Assembly: GCA_003538625.1 (NCBI GenBank)
Contig: DPRR01000039.1
Coordinates: 1 to 64,000, forward strand
Length of the DNA stretch: 64,000 nucleotides
Reading direction: 5' to 3'
Source: Ignavibacteriales bacterium
GTDB lineage: Bacteria; Bacteroidota; Ignavibacteria; Ignavibacteriales; Ignavibacteriaceae
Both the position numbers and the translations under genes were made by a program. This document shows positions 17,248 to 26,942 of the stretch, in pieces. Under the pieces are notes generated by a model. The model was not told the origin of the DNA, searched no databases, and worked only from the letters and a program-made list of their open reading frames with translations. How positions within the stretch are numbered: the first letter of the stretch is position 1; the number at the start of each line of letters is the position of its first letter.

Positions 17248-18411
17248 ATGAAGATAAAGTTCATTTTCATTTCGATTTTACTTGCAATCAATGTTCAATC
17301 ACAAATAAAAATTCAGGAACATTCAATTGATGATGGCATAGTGCACAAAAAGATAATCAATACTATTGATACTCTTTCAATAGATATTTTAAAAATTGAT
17401 CTCTCAACAAACAAATACGAGTTAAGAACCGTCAAAGCAAATAATCTTCTAAATTCTAAAAAAACTACCAGCGGAATGATCAAATCTTTAACAGATTCAG
17501 GTTATAAAGTTATTGCAGCGATTAATGGTGATTTTTTTGAAAGCGATGGTGAAATAATTAATAATATGATTTCACAACGGAAGTTTGTTAAAGGTGTCAG
17601 GTTCACAGATTCACCTTTTAATCCTTTTGTGAATACTCAATTTGCAGTTATTGACAATGGCAAACTACTAATGGATCAATTTGTTTTTAACGGACAATTA
17701 ATTTTACCGGATGGAATATCAGAACCAATTAGCAGAATTAATTCAATAGCAGATAGCAATTCAATTTCTATTTATAATTCGTTTCAGGGAAAATTTACTC
17801 CAACCAAAAAAGAGAATTGGTATATCAGTGAAATTCCATTGAACATCATTAGAAAATATCCTGATACACTTTTTTGTGTTTCTGCAGATTCCTTTACACA
17901 TTCCGGAAACAGGGAAATTGATTCAGATTTTATTTTATCTGCCAACAATAAGTTTGCTCATTATTTAGAAAGAGAAATTAAACCAGGCGATACATTAAAA
18001 ATTATTTTTAAATTTAATCCAAATTACTTGAACATTAACTCACTGATTGGAGGTTGGCCAAGATTAGTTGAGGATGGTAATAACACGATGAAAATAAATG
18101 ATTCACTTGAAGGTGACCTTCCCAGATTTTCCAAGATTAAACATCCGCGAACCGGAATAGGATTTTCTAAAGATAGTCTCACAGTTTTTTTTATTACTGT
18201 TGATGGAAGACAGGAATCTAGCAGTGGAATGACTTTGATGGAATTTGCTGAACTGATGATTGACGAGGGTGTTTACCAAGGACTGAATCTTGACGGTGGA
18301 GGTTCCACTACCATGGTTATAAATAATAACGTCGTTAATAATCCTTCCGATGAAACCGGAGAAAGAGAAGTCGGCAACTGTATTGTGTTAATTAAAAAAC
18401 AAAAGGAATAA
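17248..18411 (+). CDS. Secreted phosphodiester glycosidase family (NAGPA domain) protein
   Basis: A 387-residue protein with signal peptide (about 1-18) and a C-terminal domain resembling the phosphodiester glycosidase/NAGPA family. Key signature pieces are AAINGDFFE (about 90-98), RTGIGFSKDS, FITVDGRQESSSGMTL and the catalytic-region LNLDGGGSTTMV near the C-terminus. Members remove sugar phosphodiesters; in bacteria they act on cell-wall or exopolysaccharide linkages, but the natural substrate is often unknown. The stop codon abuts that of the convergent gene at 18412 with zero bases between. Location is probably periplasmic or outside the cell. Confidence 0.88.
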   Translation: MKIKFIFISILLAINVQSQIKIQEHSIDDGIVHKKIINTIDTLSIDILKIDLSTNKYELRTVKANNLLNSKKTTSGMIKSLTDSGYKVIAAINGDFFESDGEIINNMISQRKFVKGVRFTDSPFNPFVNTQFAVIDNGKLLMDQFVFNGQLILPDGISEPISRINSIADSNSISIYNSFQGKFTPTKKENWYISEIPLNIIRKYPDTLFCVSADSFTHSGNREIDSDFILSANNKFAHYLEREIKPGDTLKIIFKFNPNYLNINSLIGGWPRLVEDGNNTMKINDSLEGDLPRFSKIKHPRTGIGFSKDSLTVFFITVDGRQESSSGMTLMEFAELMIDEGVYQGLNLDGGGSTTMVINNNVVNNPSDETGEREVGNCIVLIKKQKE

Positions 18412-19335
18412 TTATTTTTTGTTTAAACTATTCTTTCCCGGATAATTAGTTCTGATTTTATAAAGTGAATTTGTTTCTACCTCGGTCAAGTAAAGCGTTT
18501 TATAATCATCACCTCCAAATTCAAGATTGGTTGGTTTTGAACCGGGCGTTTCAATTTTCTGCAATAGTTTTCCTTCAGGTGAAAAGATATAAACTGCTTT
18601 TCCTCCAAAGTGTGCAACATATAAATTACCATTAATGTCAAAATCAATTCCATCTGGATCTCCACCGGGAATTTTGACAAAATCCTCTTTATCAATTAAC
18701 ATATTTTTGCCGGTTATTTTATATCTAACAATTTTCTGTTTTGCGGATTCACATACATAAAGTTTTCCATCAATAGGCGAGATATTAATCCCATTTGGAA
18801 AAGCCAGACTGTCTTCTGCTAAAATCACTTTTTTCGTTACCGCATCAACTAAAAATACTCGACCATCCAAAATATTTACGTCATAGCTTTTAGGATCAGT
18901 AAAAAACAAATTGCCATTTGTATCTAAAACTAAATCGTTTGGTCTGTTAAACCGTTCACCTTTGTAGCCATCTGCATAAACTTCAATCTGTTGAAAATTG
19001 TTTACTCTAAGTATTTTTCCTCCACCATATTCACAAACATATAAGTATCTGTCTTTTCCGTACGATAAACCATTAGTTTTTTGTATGAGAAGTGAATCAT
19101 CTAATTTTGAAATGAATGTATCAAGAACTCCATCAGAATATTTTGCAATCCAACCACCGTAACAATTAGACAAGAAGATTGATGAGTGGCCATCGTAAGC
19201 CGGACCTTCCGGGAAGTTTAGTCCATGTGCAACCATATTCCAACTTTCATTTAGGTCTATGACCTGTGAATAATTCGTTTTATTAATAATGACAAGCAGG
19301 GTTAATAATAATATTTGGTAAAGATTAAGTTTCAT
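18412..19335 (-). CDS. SMP-30/gluconolactonase/LRE-like beta-propeller protein
   Basis: A 307-residue secreted protein with a signal segment (about 1-23). The repeated motifs FPEGPAYDG, RPNDLVLDTNGNLFFTDP, FPNGINISPIDGKLYVCES and DPDGIDFDINGNLYVAHFGG mark blades of a six-bladed SMP-30-type propeller. The family includes calcium-dependent lactonases that open sugar lactones. The metal-ligand pattern (E in FPEGP, N in RPND, D in DPDG) appears preserved, so lactonase activity is plausible. The gene converges on the NAGPA gene with abutting stop codons. The actual substrate is not determinable from sequence. Confidence 0.87.
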   Translation of the reverse strand: MKLNLYQILLLTLLVIINKTNYSQVIDLNESWNMVAHGLNFPEGPAYDGHSSIFLSNCYGGWIAKYSDGVLDTFISKLDDSLLIQKTNGLSYGKDRYLYVCEYGGGKILRVNNFQQIEVYADGYKGERFNRPNDLVLDTNGNLFFTDPKSYDVNILDGRVFLVDAVTKKVILAEDSLAFPNGINISPIDGKLYVCESAKQKIVRYKITGKNMLIDKEDFVKIPGGDPDGIDFDINGNLYVAHFGGKAVYIFSPEGKLLQKIETPGSKPTNLEFGGDDYKTLYLTEVETNSLYKIRTNYPGKNSLNKK

Positions 19336-19434
19336 TTTAATTCCTAATACTTTGGATTATTTCTTCATTATACTTATTTAAATTTATAAATTTTAAGTGA
19401 GAATGTTTAAATATTTTAAATTAAGATTCTGATT

Positions 19435-20457
19435 ATGAAAAAATACTCAATCATTTTGCTAATAACTGCCGTTTTATTAAGTACAGTTATAATTGCGCAA
19501 TCACAGCAGCAGTTTGCAAACATAGGAACTTTAGAATTAGTTTCGGGTGATTCAATTACCAACTGCAATATTGGGTATCGTACGTTTGGAAAATTAAATT
19601 CAGACTCTTCTAATGTAATTATTTACCCAACCTGGTTTGAAGGAACGACAGAAAACATTGCCCGATTAATAGAAAAGTACAACTTTATAGATACATCTAA
19701 ATATTATATAATTGCAATCGACGCACTTGGAAATGGAATTTCAACTTCACCATCAAATTACAATGTTTATAAAATCAAAACATTGCCAGAAATTTCGATT
19801 AGGGATATGGTAAACTCGCAATACAAAATGTTAACAGAAGTGTTTAATCTTAGACATATTTTTGCAGCGGTTGGCGGATCTTTAGGTGCAATGCAGGTGT
19901 GGGAATGGGCGGTAGCTTATCCTGATTATATTTCAAAAATTGTGGCGTATGTCGGCACTCCAAAAATGAGCACTTATGATCTGCTCTGGATCAATACACA
20001 ATTAAATATTATTGAAACCGGAAAACGTTATGAAGTACCGGAAAATGAAATCAGAAAATCACTGGAAATGCTTATGGCTGCAATGGGAAGGACTCCGGAA
20101 TTTATAATTGATAAAATAAAACCTGAGGATTTCCAGAATTATCTAAGGGATTTTAATAAAGAGTACTCAAACACATTTACACTAGATGATTATCAATTGC
20201 AGCTAAAAGCCATTTTAGAACATGACATATCAAAAACATTCGGTGGATCAATGGATGAAGCAGCAAAAAGTATAAAAGCTAAATTTTTCTTAATTATTTC
20301 AGAAACAGATTTACTTGTCAATCCAAACGAGACAAAGAAATTTGCAAAGCTTATAAATGCAAAAACACTTTTATTAAATAATAACTGTGGTCATTTGGCT
20401 GTTAGCTGTGAGATAGAAAAGTGCAGAGAAGATATTGCAAAATTCTTGATTGAGTAA
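19435..20457 (+). CDS. Secreted MetX-like alpha/beta hydrolase
   Basis: A 340-residue alpha/beta-fold protein close to homoserine O-acetyltransferases. It has the order GTLELVSGDSI, GYRTFGKLN, IDALGNGISTSPSN and the nucleophile elbow GGSLGAMQ with S149. D292 (ETDLLVNP) and H320 (NNCGHLAV) complete the triad. Unlike cytoplasmic MetX it starts with a signal peptide (about 1-22, ending IAQS), so it is probably exported and acts as a hydrolase or acyltransferase on an unknown substrate rather than in methionine synthesis. It stands alone, with repeats directly after its stop. Confidence 0.88.
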   Translation: MKKYSIILLITAVLLSTVIIAQSQQQFANIGTLELVSGDSITNCNIGYRTFGKLNSDSSNVIIYPTWFEGTTENIARLIEKYNFIDTSKYYIIAIDALGNGISTSPSNYNVYKIKTLPEISIRDMVNSQYKMLTEVFNLRHIFAAVGGSLGAMQVWEWAVAYPDYISKIVAYVGTPKMSTYDLLWINTQLNIIETGKRYEVPENEIRKSLEMLMAAMGRTPEFIIDKIKPEDFQNYLRDFNKEYSNTFTLDDYQLQLKAILEHDISKTFGGSMDEAAKSIKAKFFLIISETDLLVNPNETKKFAKLINAKTLLLNNNCGHLAVSCEIEKCREDIAKFLIE

Positions 20458-20458
20458 T

Positions 20459-20508
20459 GGAATTTTGGAATAATGGAGTATTCACAAATTCCACTATTCC
20501 ACAACTCC
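20459..20508. repeat. Imperfect inverted repeat rich in GGAAT/ATTCC
   Basis: Bases 20459-20480 and 20487-20508 are imperfect inverted copies (about 17 of 22 pair) with a six-base loop. It starts right after the stop of the MetX-like gene. Similar GGAATAATGG-type palindromes are scattered in related genomes, from general memory. It may act as a bidirectional terminator between the convergent genes. Confidence 0.55.
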
Positions 20509-20529
20509 AACTTTCTAGAAAGATACACC

Positions 20530-20598
20530 GTCAGGCTGAGCGAAGTCGAAGCCAAACAGGACAGAATGGTGTTGCACCTCGACTCCGCTCGGTGTGAC
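20530..20598. repeat. REP-like palindrome with GAGCG(A/G)AGTCGA arms
   Basis: GTCAGGCTGAGCGAAGTCGAAG (two arms in inverted orientation at 20530-20551 and 20577-20598) pair at about 17 of 22 positions with 25 bases between. The arms are far richer in GC than the surroundings, suggesting a dispersed element. I recall this kind of CTTCGACTCCGCTC palindrome as a frequent intergenic repeat in Bacteroidota/Ignavibacteria genomes. It is therefore probably a REP or MITE-type sequence. Confidence 0.65.
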
Positions 20599-20619
20599 AA
20601 TTTGAATGGGAATTAAGAT

Positions 20620-21081
20620 TTAGGTTGATTTTACACCGGGATACTTACCAACCAATTTGTTAATCCATCTATGAAAACTATGGATTGATTTAACCGGTTC
20701 GACAAACATCAAAATGCATTCATTGTGTACTAAGTTTATTTTATTATCATTACAATAATCTATGGCGTTTTTGGATTCAGAACCCTGCTGCATCCAGATA
20801 TTTCTAATTCCCAATTCATTTGCTTCCTGTGTCACTATTTCCGTTTCGGATGGAGGCACAACAGTGATTATACCATCAACCTTCTGGTTGATCATTGAAA
20901 TTGTGTTATATAATTTTATGCTGCCACAATAACCGCCGTTTTTATTTACACCAAAAACAGTGTATCCATTATCCTTTAGATGATTATAAACATCGACTCC
21001 AAATCCTTTGCCTTTTGATGAAACACCTATGACTGCAATGTTTTTTAATTTTAGAAATGATTCAATTGATTCCATTTGCAT
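20620..21081 (-). CDS. CoA-binding (Rossmann-fold) domain protein, YccU-like
   Basis: A 153-residue cytoplasmic protein made of a single CoA-binding domain. The nucleotide-binding turn is IAVIGVSSKGKGFG, followed by the strands GYTVFGVNKNGG and VDGIITVVPPSE, the GIRNIWMQQGSES turn and the C-terminal VHNECILMFVEPVKS. The NECILMF-type ending with a Cys is typical of the YccU family. GAGGAG precedes the ATG. Members bind CoA or a nucleotide; the physiological role is unclear. It is transcribed away from purF across a 172-base divergent gap. Confidence 0.9.
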   Translation of the reverse strand: MQMESIESFLKLKNIAVIGVSSKGKGFGVDVYNHLKDNGYTVFGVNKNGGYCGSIKLYNTISMINQKVDGIITVVPPSETEIVTQEANELGIRNIWMQQGSESKNAIDYCNDNKINLVHNECILMFVEPVKSIHSFHRWINKLVGKYPGVKST

Positions 21082-21210
21082 ACATATATCTCCTCTGTAA
21101 TTTATAATGCAAAATTACGATTAAATATTCAGAATTATTAATGAATTATTTGAACCCAAAATCAGCATATTGGTACATCAAATTGATTTCATAAAATATC
21201 TTCATTTACT

Positions 21211-21218
21211 TAACTTTG
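21211..21218 (+). promoter_or_regulatory. Possible promoter -7 element for purF
   Basis: TAACTTTG fits the TAnnTTTG consensus and lies 36 bases before the purF ATG, in the divergent gap with the CoA-binding gene. No -33 TTTG is evident at the expected distance. Confidence 0.3.
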
Positions 21219-21253
21219 CCTGTAAATTATTTATAACTAAATCCTAAGAAATA

Positions 21254-22735
21254 ATGAATTACGAAGAAGATAAACCCAATTCTTTTTGTGGTATTTTTGG
21301 AATTTATGGTTCTGAAACTGCTTCTGCCCAGGCATATTATGGATTGCACGCTTTGCAGCATCGCGGACAAGAGGCAAGTGGAATTGTTACTCGTTCCTTT
21401 AATGGAGATAATCGCGCACACTTTAATATTGTTAAAGGTGAAGGATTAGTTTCAGAGGTTTTTGCTGATCATAATCTGCTTACAGAGCAATTGTTTGGAA
21501 ATTCAGCAATTGGACACAATCGATATTCCACAACCGGTTCAGCAAAATCAAGAAAAAATATTCAGCCATTTATGGTTAATTACCGGCTCGGTAATCTTGC
21601 GATCGGGCATAACGGAAATCTTACAAATGCAAAAGAGCTTAGAGAAGAATTAGTTAATGAAGGTGCAATCTTTCAGACAACCAGTGACACCGAAGTAATT
21701 CTTCATTTGATTGCACGCAGTAAACTTGATAATCAAATTGATCAGATAATGGAAGCTCTGAGAAAAATTGAGGGAGCTTATTGTGTTGTTATTCTTACAG
21801 ATGATAAATTAATTGCAGCACGGGATCCGCTGGGTTTCCGTCCTTTATCACTGGGAAAATTAGACAAAGCATTTCTCGTGGCTTCAGAAACTTGTGCTTT
21901 CGATATTCAGCGTGCTGAGTTTTTACGTGAAGTAGAAGCAGGTGAAATGATTGTAATTGATGATGAATCTATTAGTTCTAAAAAAATTAAATCGTATCGT
22001 ATAAATGAAAATCCTGAACCACAAAAGCATTGTGTTTTTGAGTACATTTATTTTTCCCGACCCGATAGTTTTATTTTTGGGCACAATGTTGATAAGATGC
22101 GACGCAGATTAGGCAAAGAACTTGCACGTTCACATCCCGTTACAGATCCCGATGGCGAAAGAGTTTATGTAATAAGCGTACCGGATAGTTCAAACACAAC
22201 AGCTTTAGGTTATGCAAGAGAATTAGAAAAGCAGGGGATTGATGCACGTTTAGAAATTGGTTTGATTCGCAGTCATTATATCGGAAGGACATTTATTCAA
22301 CCCGGACAAACAAATCGCGAAACCGGAGTTAGAATAAAATTCAATATTGTAAAAGGTGTGCTTGAAGGAAGAACGATTGTAGTTGTTGATGATTCGATAG
22401 TTAGAGGAACAACATCAAAACAATTAGTGCATTTGTTGCGGGAAGCAAATCCAAAATCGATTCATTTAAGAATATCATCGCCGCCAATTATGTATCCTTG
22501 TTTTTACGGAATGGATTTTCCGAGCAGCCAGGAATTAATTGCATTTCAAAAACATGGAAACATAGAAGAGATAAAAAAGTATCTTGAAGTAGATAGCTTA
22601 GAGTACTTAACTATCAATGAGATGTTGGAAGCTGTTTCTGAAGCAGGAACTGAAAATTTTTGCACTGCTTGTTTTTCAGGAAAGTATCCAACAAATGTAG
22701 ACACCAACTTCAAGAAGGAGATGTATGAAGTTTAA
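21254..22735 (+). CDS. purF: Amidophosphoribosyltransferase
   Basis: Catalyses the first committed step of purine synthesis: PRPP plus glutamine to phosphoribosylamine. The 493 residues have an 11-residue propeptide before the nucleophile C12 (SFCGIFGIYG), then the class II glutamine amidotransferase domain (about 12-240). The PRPP-binding loop is VVVDDSIVRGTTSKQL. The cysteines HCVFEYIYF, YPCFYGMDF and FCTACFSGKYP are those that bind the [4Fe-4S] cluster in the B. subtilis type. So this is the iron-sulfur, propeptide-processed class. Its 3' end overlaps the next gene by 11 bases. Confidence 0.97.
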   Translation: MNYEEDKPNSFCGIFGIYGSETASAQAYYGLHALQHRGQEASGIVTRSFNGDNRAHFNIVKGEGLVSEVFADHNLLTEQLFGNSAIGHNRYSTTGSAKSRKNIQPFMVNYRLGNLAIGHNGNLTNAKELREELVNEGAIFQTTSDTEVILHLIARSKLDNQIDQIMEALRKIEGAYCVVILTDDKLIAARDPLGFRPLSLGKLDKAFLVASETCAFDIQRAEFLREVEAGEMIVIDDESISSKKIKSYRINENPEPQKHCVFEYIYFSRPDSFIFGHNVDKMRRRLGKELARSHPVTDPDGERVYVISVPDSSNTTALGYARELEKQGIDARLEIGLIRSHYIGRTFIQPGQTNRETGVRIKFNIVKGVLEGRTIVVVDDSIVRGTTSKQLVHLLREANPKSIHLRISSPPIMYPCFYGMDFPSSQELIAFQKHGNIEEIKKYLEVDSLEYLTINEMLEAVSEAGTENFCTACFSGKYPTNVDTNFKKEMYEV

Positions 22736-25700
22736 CCGGTTTCTTATTCTTGCCGCGCTAATTTTAATAACCATCCCATCAATTGCACAAACAACATATT
22801 TTATAAAATATAAAAGTAATGTGCCGATTGATGTTGTTGAATCCAATATTTCCCAGCAAAAATTATCTAATAATCTCGGTGATGCACCATTAGCCTTGCC
22901 GACTTATAATGTAAACTATCTTGCAAAAGGTTTGGGCAGGGGAGATGAAGTTCTCGGAAGAATTGTCAAGATTCAGTTCTCTGAAAATGTTGACGAAGCA
23001 AATTTCAATTCAATGCTCTCTACTGATTCTGATATTGAATATATTCAAATATCTACTAATTACCAGTTAGATATTGTTCCAAATGATAGTTTAATATCCC
23101 AGCAATGGGCTTTAGAAAAAATTAAGGCTTTTGATGCATGGAATGTTACTCAGGGTTCTGATACAGTTTTACTTGGAATAATTGATACCGGAATTGATTA
23201 TAACCACCCTGATTTAATAAATAAGATTTTTATTAATACCGGGGAAACTGGTTTGGATCAGTTTGGAAATGATAAAAAGAGCAATGGAATAGATGATGAT
23301 AATAACGGATTTATTGATGATTATCGTGGCTGGGATTTTACAGATCGAGTTGGTTTTCCATTTGATTCAACGGGCGGTGATTATTTAGGATGGGATAATA
23401 ATCCCTATGATGATCAGGGGCATGGGACATTTGTAGCCGGAATTGCTGCTGCGCAATCAAATAATCTTTATGGTATTTCTGGAGCTGCACCAAATATTAA
23501 AATGTTAAATATGCGTGCTTTCGATCCCGGTGGATATGGAGAAGAAGACGATGTTGCTGCTGCCATTTTATATGCCGTTCAGATGGGTTGTAAAGTAATT
23601 AATATGAGTTTTGGTGATAACGCTTTTTCATATGTGCTTAGAGACGTAATCAGATATGCGTATGCACAAAATGTAGTATTAATTGCAAGTGCAGGAAACT
23701 CCGGATCAAGTGAACCTCATTATCCTTCTGGTTATTCAGAAGTAATATGCGTAGGAAATTCTACTGAACAGGATTTTGTTGCAAGCAGTTCAAACTATGG
23801 TTCTACAATTGATTTAGTTGCACCCGGATCGTTAATAATTACCACGGCAAGAAATTTTGGTTATGCTCAAATAAGCGGAACATCCGCATCCTCACCATTT
23901 GTTTCTGCTGCGGCTTGTTTGGTGTTGTCAAAAGAATATTTTACAAACGAAGAAATAAAACAGATACTAAAATCTACCTCTGATGATATTGGGGAATCCG
24001 GATGGGATTTGAGGAGCGGAGCAGGAAGATTAAATTTATTCAAAGCAGTTTCAGTCGCTGCACCCTCAATTATTCAATTCCATAATCCAACTCAGGATTT
24101 TGCTACTTCCGGACAGAATATTCCAATAGTTGTTTCTGTACTTTCTCCTTATTTCATAAATTTTAAGTTAGAATTTGGAACCGGGTTTAATCCAACAAAC
24201 TGGACTTCTTTGGTTGCGGAAAACCGGAATCAAATATCCAATGAAGAAATTTATAATTTAAATGTAAGCACTTACTCTGATACAGTTTACACGCTAAGAT
24301 TAGTTGTTAATCAAACTACCGGAAGAACTCTTGAAGAACGAATTAATTTTCACATCGACAGAAGCGCTCCTGATGCACAATTAATTTCCATACTGCCGGC
24401 ATTTTATGGGGATAAAGCTACAGTGCTTGCAGCAATGTATACGGATGATCCCTCAATAGTTAAAATGTATTACCGTCCATTTGGAGAAACAGAATTTAAT
24501 TTTATAACATTAGATGGATTTACAATAAATAATCAGTTCGTAAAGTCTCTTCATTATGGATTTATTCCAAAAGATCTTGTTACACAAAACGCATTGTACG
24601 AAATTTATTTTGAAGCTGAAAATCTTGTCGGATTGAAAACGCAGGTGAAGGATAATGGAAATTATTTTGTAATTCCAACTACTTTTAATGCGGATATATC
24701 TACTCAGCACAAATTACCATATACATTACCGGCGGGAAGTATATTTGAAAATCAAATTTCATTAAGCACAAACAATGCAAAGAATATTGTTCTTAGAAAA
24801 AATATATCTCCTAAAGTTTCCTCAATCTACAATTATGAAAATGAAAATTTTATTCTCTTAGATTCTCTAAATGAAAAGATTGTTAAGGATGCTGGAGATT
24901 TTAATAACAACGGATTGACAGATTTATTAAACTACTGGGTTCGTGATGGGTTTATTGATGAACAGACCTCTTCAAATTCCACAACGTTCACTCAAAAATA
25001 TTCAAATACCGGCGGAAAATTTTGGCCCATACTTGCAAGAGATGTAGATTCAGATGGAATAGTTGAAATATTTTCTGTACAAAACGATACAACAATTGAT
25101 GTGTGGGAAGTTCAAACAAATTTAAATTTAACAAAGGTTGCAACTTTAAATAATTTCTCAGGAAGTGGATTTGGTCAAAATATAATCAGCTCGCCAAATG
25201 CTGTAGTTTCAGATATCGATGGCGATGGTATAAAGGAATTCTGGGTTGTAGATCAGGATGGAGATATTTATAGTTATAAGATAACTGGTAATAATCAGTT
25301 TGTGCAGCAATATTTAATCCCAACGGAATTTCTAGGTTCATCAGCACATCTTGCGAGCGGCGATTTTGATGGGGATGGTAAAGAAGAACTTGCAGTATTG
25401 CTTCACTCAATAGATGATCTGGATATTGCGCCGTTCTACAGATTAATAGTTTTTAATATGACAAGTAGTAATCAGTTAAATGTTTTAATGGATCAAGCTT
25501 TGATTGATGCTTCCACAGAATTTAATAATGCTTTCAGGAAATCAGAAAACAGCTTAAGGTTTTCTGACCTTAATAATGATGGCAGCGATGAGTTGATATT
25601 ATTTGTTTTTCCTTATGCATATATATTTTCAAGAGATTTTAATGAAAATAAAATTTTTGCTTATAAAGAAAATATTAATTCAAATTCTATTTTTATTGGA

Positions 25701-26942
25701 GATCTTAATGAAAACGGGATAAAGGAAATTGCTTTCCCAAATAATAATGAAATTGAATTCATTGAATTTGCATTATCAAATCAGGCCTCCACACCATACA
25801 ATCTTAGAGGACACAGTATTCAGAACAATACTATTCAATTGAATTGGAATGGATTAGCTGAACGATATTATATATACAGGGGCGACAATGCTTCTAATTT
25901 GGAATTAGTTGATTCTTTAATTTTTGAACCGGATTATCTTGACATTAATGTTGAAAATAACAAAACATATTATTATGCAATCAAAGCATTTGACCCAATA
26001 AAACCTGAACCACTTTCCGGATTGAGCAATATTATTGAAGTATATTCTCACACACCAGCAAAACCAGATACGGCGTATAGCAATAGTAACCGAAGTGTAA
26101 TTGTTTCTTTTTCTGAAAAGATGAAGAATACAATTGAAAATCTTCAATCATTTGAAATACCAACAGTTGGATATCCGAATTCGATTACTGCAAGTGATCA
26201 GTTTTCATATCTTCTTTCGTTTAATAAAAATCTGCCGGAAGGCGATTTAAAAGTGATTATTAAAAACATAAAAGATTTTTACAATTCACCAATTACAACA
26301 GATACATTATCATTTATCGTTATCCAATCACCTGAAGTGCAATCCTTCTTTGTTACATCTTTTGAAATAGTTGATGCTTACAAAATAAAAGTAACATTTA
26401 ATTATAATATTGATGAATCGTCTGCGCTAAATCCAAGTAATTATACTTTTACTCCGGACAATAAAGTTACAACTGTAAATGTTGATCCGAATGATAAAAA
26501 AACAATATACCTTAATTTGACCAATCAGAAACCTGTTGGTTCGATAGGGAAGGAGTATGTATTACGGATCAATAATTTAATTTCCGACGCAGCTTCAGGC
26601 AGTGTACCAATTAATAAAGGTGCCGGCAGTTATCTGGTTTTATCTACCTATGCTAAAGATTTATCAGAAGTCTATGTTTATCCAAACCCTTCAAAAGAAG
26701 GAACTGAGAAAGTAACATTCGCAAATCTGCCGCAAAGAGCAAGGATTACTATTTGGACGATTGATGGAATTTTAGTTAATGAAATAGAAGAAACAGATGG
26801 TAATGGCGGTGTTGATTTTAATCTTACTGATTTTTCCGGCAACAGGATTTCCAGTGGTGTATATATTTATCGCATTGTTCAATTAGATGATATGCGTAGT
26901 GAGGGCGAAGAGAAACTTGGTAAATTTGCAATCGTAAGATGA
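22725..26942 (+). CDS. Secreted S8 subtilisin-like protease with T9SS sorting domain
   Basis: A 1405-residue exported protease. Signal peptide (1-22, ending SIAQ) and an N-terminal prodomain (to about 115) precede the S8 catalytic domain, with triad D154 (IIDTGIDYNHPDL), H233 (GHGTFVAGIAAA) and S387 (SGTSASSPF). Middle regions include Asp/Gly-rich FG-GAP/VCBS-like motifs (DIDGDGIKEF, DFDGDGKEEL, DLNNDGSDEL) at about 820-970, then fibronectin-like and Ig-like segments. The C-terminus (about 1320-1405) is a type A T9SS sorting domain starting VYVYPNPS and ending in GKFAIVR. The SD AAGGAG lies inside purF, giving an 11-base overlap. Probable job: extracellular protein degradation after type IX export. 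Confidence 0.94.
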   Translation: MKFNRFLILAALILITIPSIAQTTYFIKYKSNVPIDVVESNISQQKLSNNLGDAPLALPTYNVNYLAKGLGRGDEVLGRIVKIQFSENVDEANFNSMLSTDSDIEYIQISTNYQLDIVPNDSLISQQWALEKIKAFDAWNVTQGSDTVLLGIIDTGIDYNHPDLINKIFINTGETGLDQFGNDKKSNGIDDDNNGFIDDYRGWDFTDRVGFPFDSTGGDYLGWDNNPYDDQGHGTFVAGIAAAQSNNLYGISGAAPNIKMLNMRAFDPGGYGEEDDVAAAILYAVQMGCKVINMSFGDNAFSYVLRDVIRYAYAQNVVLIASAGNSGSSEPHYPSGYSEVICVGNSTEQDFVASSSNYGSTIDLVAPGSLIITTARNFGYAQISGTSASSPFVSAAACLVLSKEYFTNEEIKQILKSTSDDIGESGWDLRSGAGRLNLFKAVSVAAPSIIQFHNPTQDFATSGQNIPIVVSVLSPYFINFKLEFGTGFNPTNWTSLVAENRNQISNEEIYNLNVSTYSDTVYTLRLVVNQTTGRTLEERINFHIDRSAPDAQLISILPAFYGDKATVLAAMYTDDPSIVKMYYRPFGETEFNFITLDGFTINNQFVKSLHYGFIPKDLVTQNALYEIYFEAENLVGLKTQVKDNGNYFVIPTTFNADISTQHKLPYTLPAGSIFENQISLSTNNAKNIVLRKNISPKVSSIYNYENENFILLDSLNEKIVKDAGDFNNNGLTDLLNYWVRDGFIDEQTSSNSTTFTQKYSNTGGKFWPILARDVDSDGIVEIFSVQNDTTIDVWEVQTNLNLTKVATLNNFSGSGFGQNIISSPNAVVSDIDGDGIKEFWVVDQDGDIYSYKITGNNQFVQQYLIPTEFLGSSAHLASGDFDGDGKEELAVLLHSIDDLDIAPFYRLIVFNMTSSNQLNVLMDQALIDASTEFNNAFRKSENSLRFSDLNNDGSDELILFVFPYAYIFSRDFNENKIFAYKENINSNSIFIGDLNENGIKEIAFPNNNEIEFIEFALSNQASTPYNLRGHSIQNNTIQLNWNGLAERYYIYRGDNASNLELVDSLIFEPDYLDINVENNKTYYYAIKAFDPIKPEPLSGLSNIIEVYSHTPAKPDTAYSNSNRSVIVSFSEKMKNTIENLQSFEIPTVGYPNSITASDQFSYLLSFNKNLPEGDLKVIIKNIKDFYNSPITTDTLSFIVIQSPEVQSFFVTSFEIVDAYKIKVTFNYNIDESSALNPSNYTFTPDNKVTTVNVDPNDKKTIYLNLTNQKPVGSIGKEYVLRINNLISDAASGSVPINKGAGSYLVLSTYAKDLSEVYVYPNPSKEGTEKVTFANLPQRARITIWTIDGILVNEIEETDGNGGVDFNLTDFSGNRISSGVYIYRIVQLDDMRSEGEEKLGKFAIVR

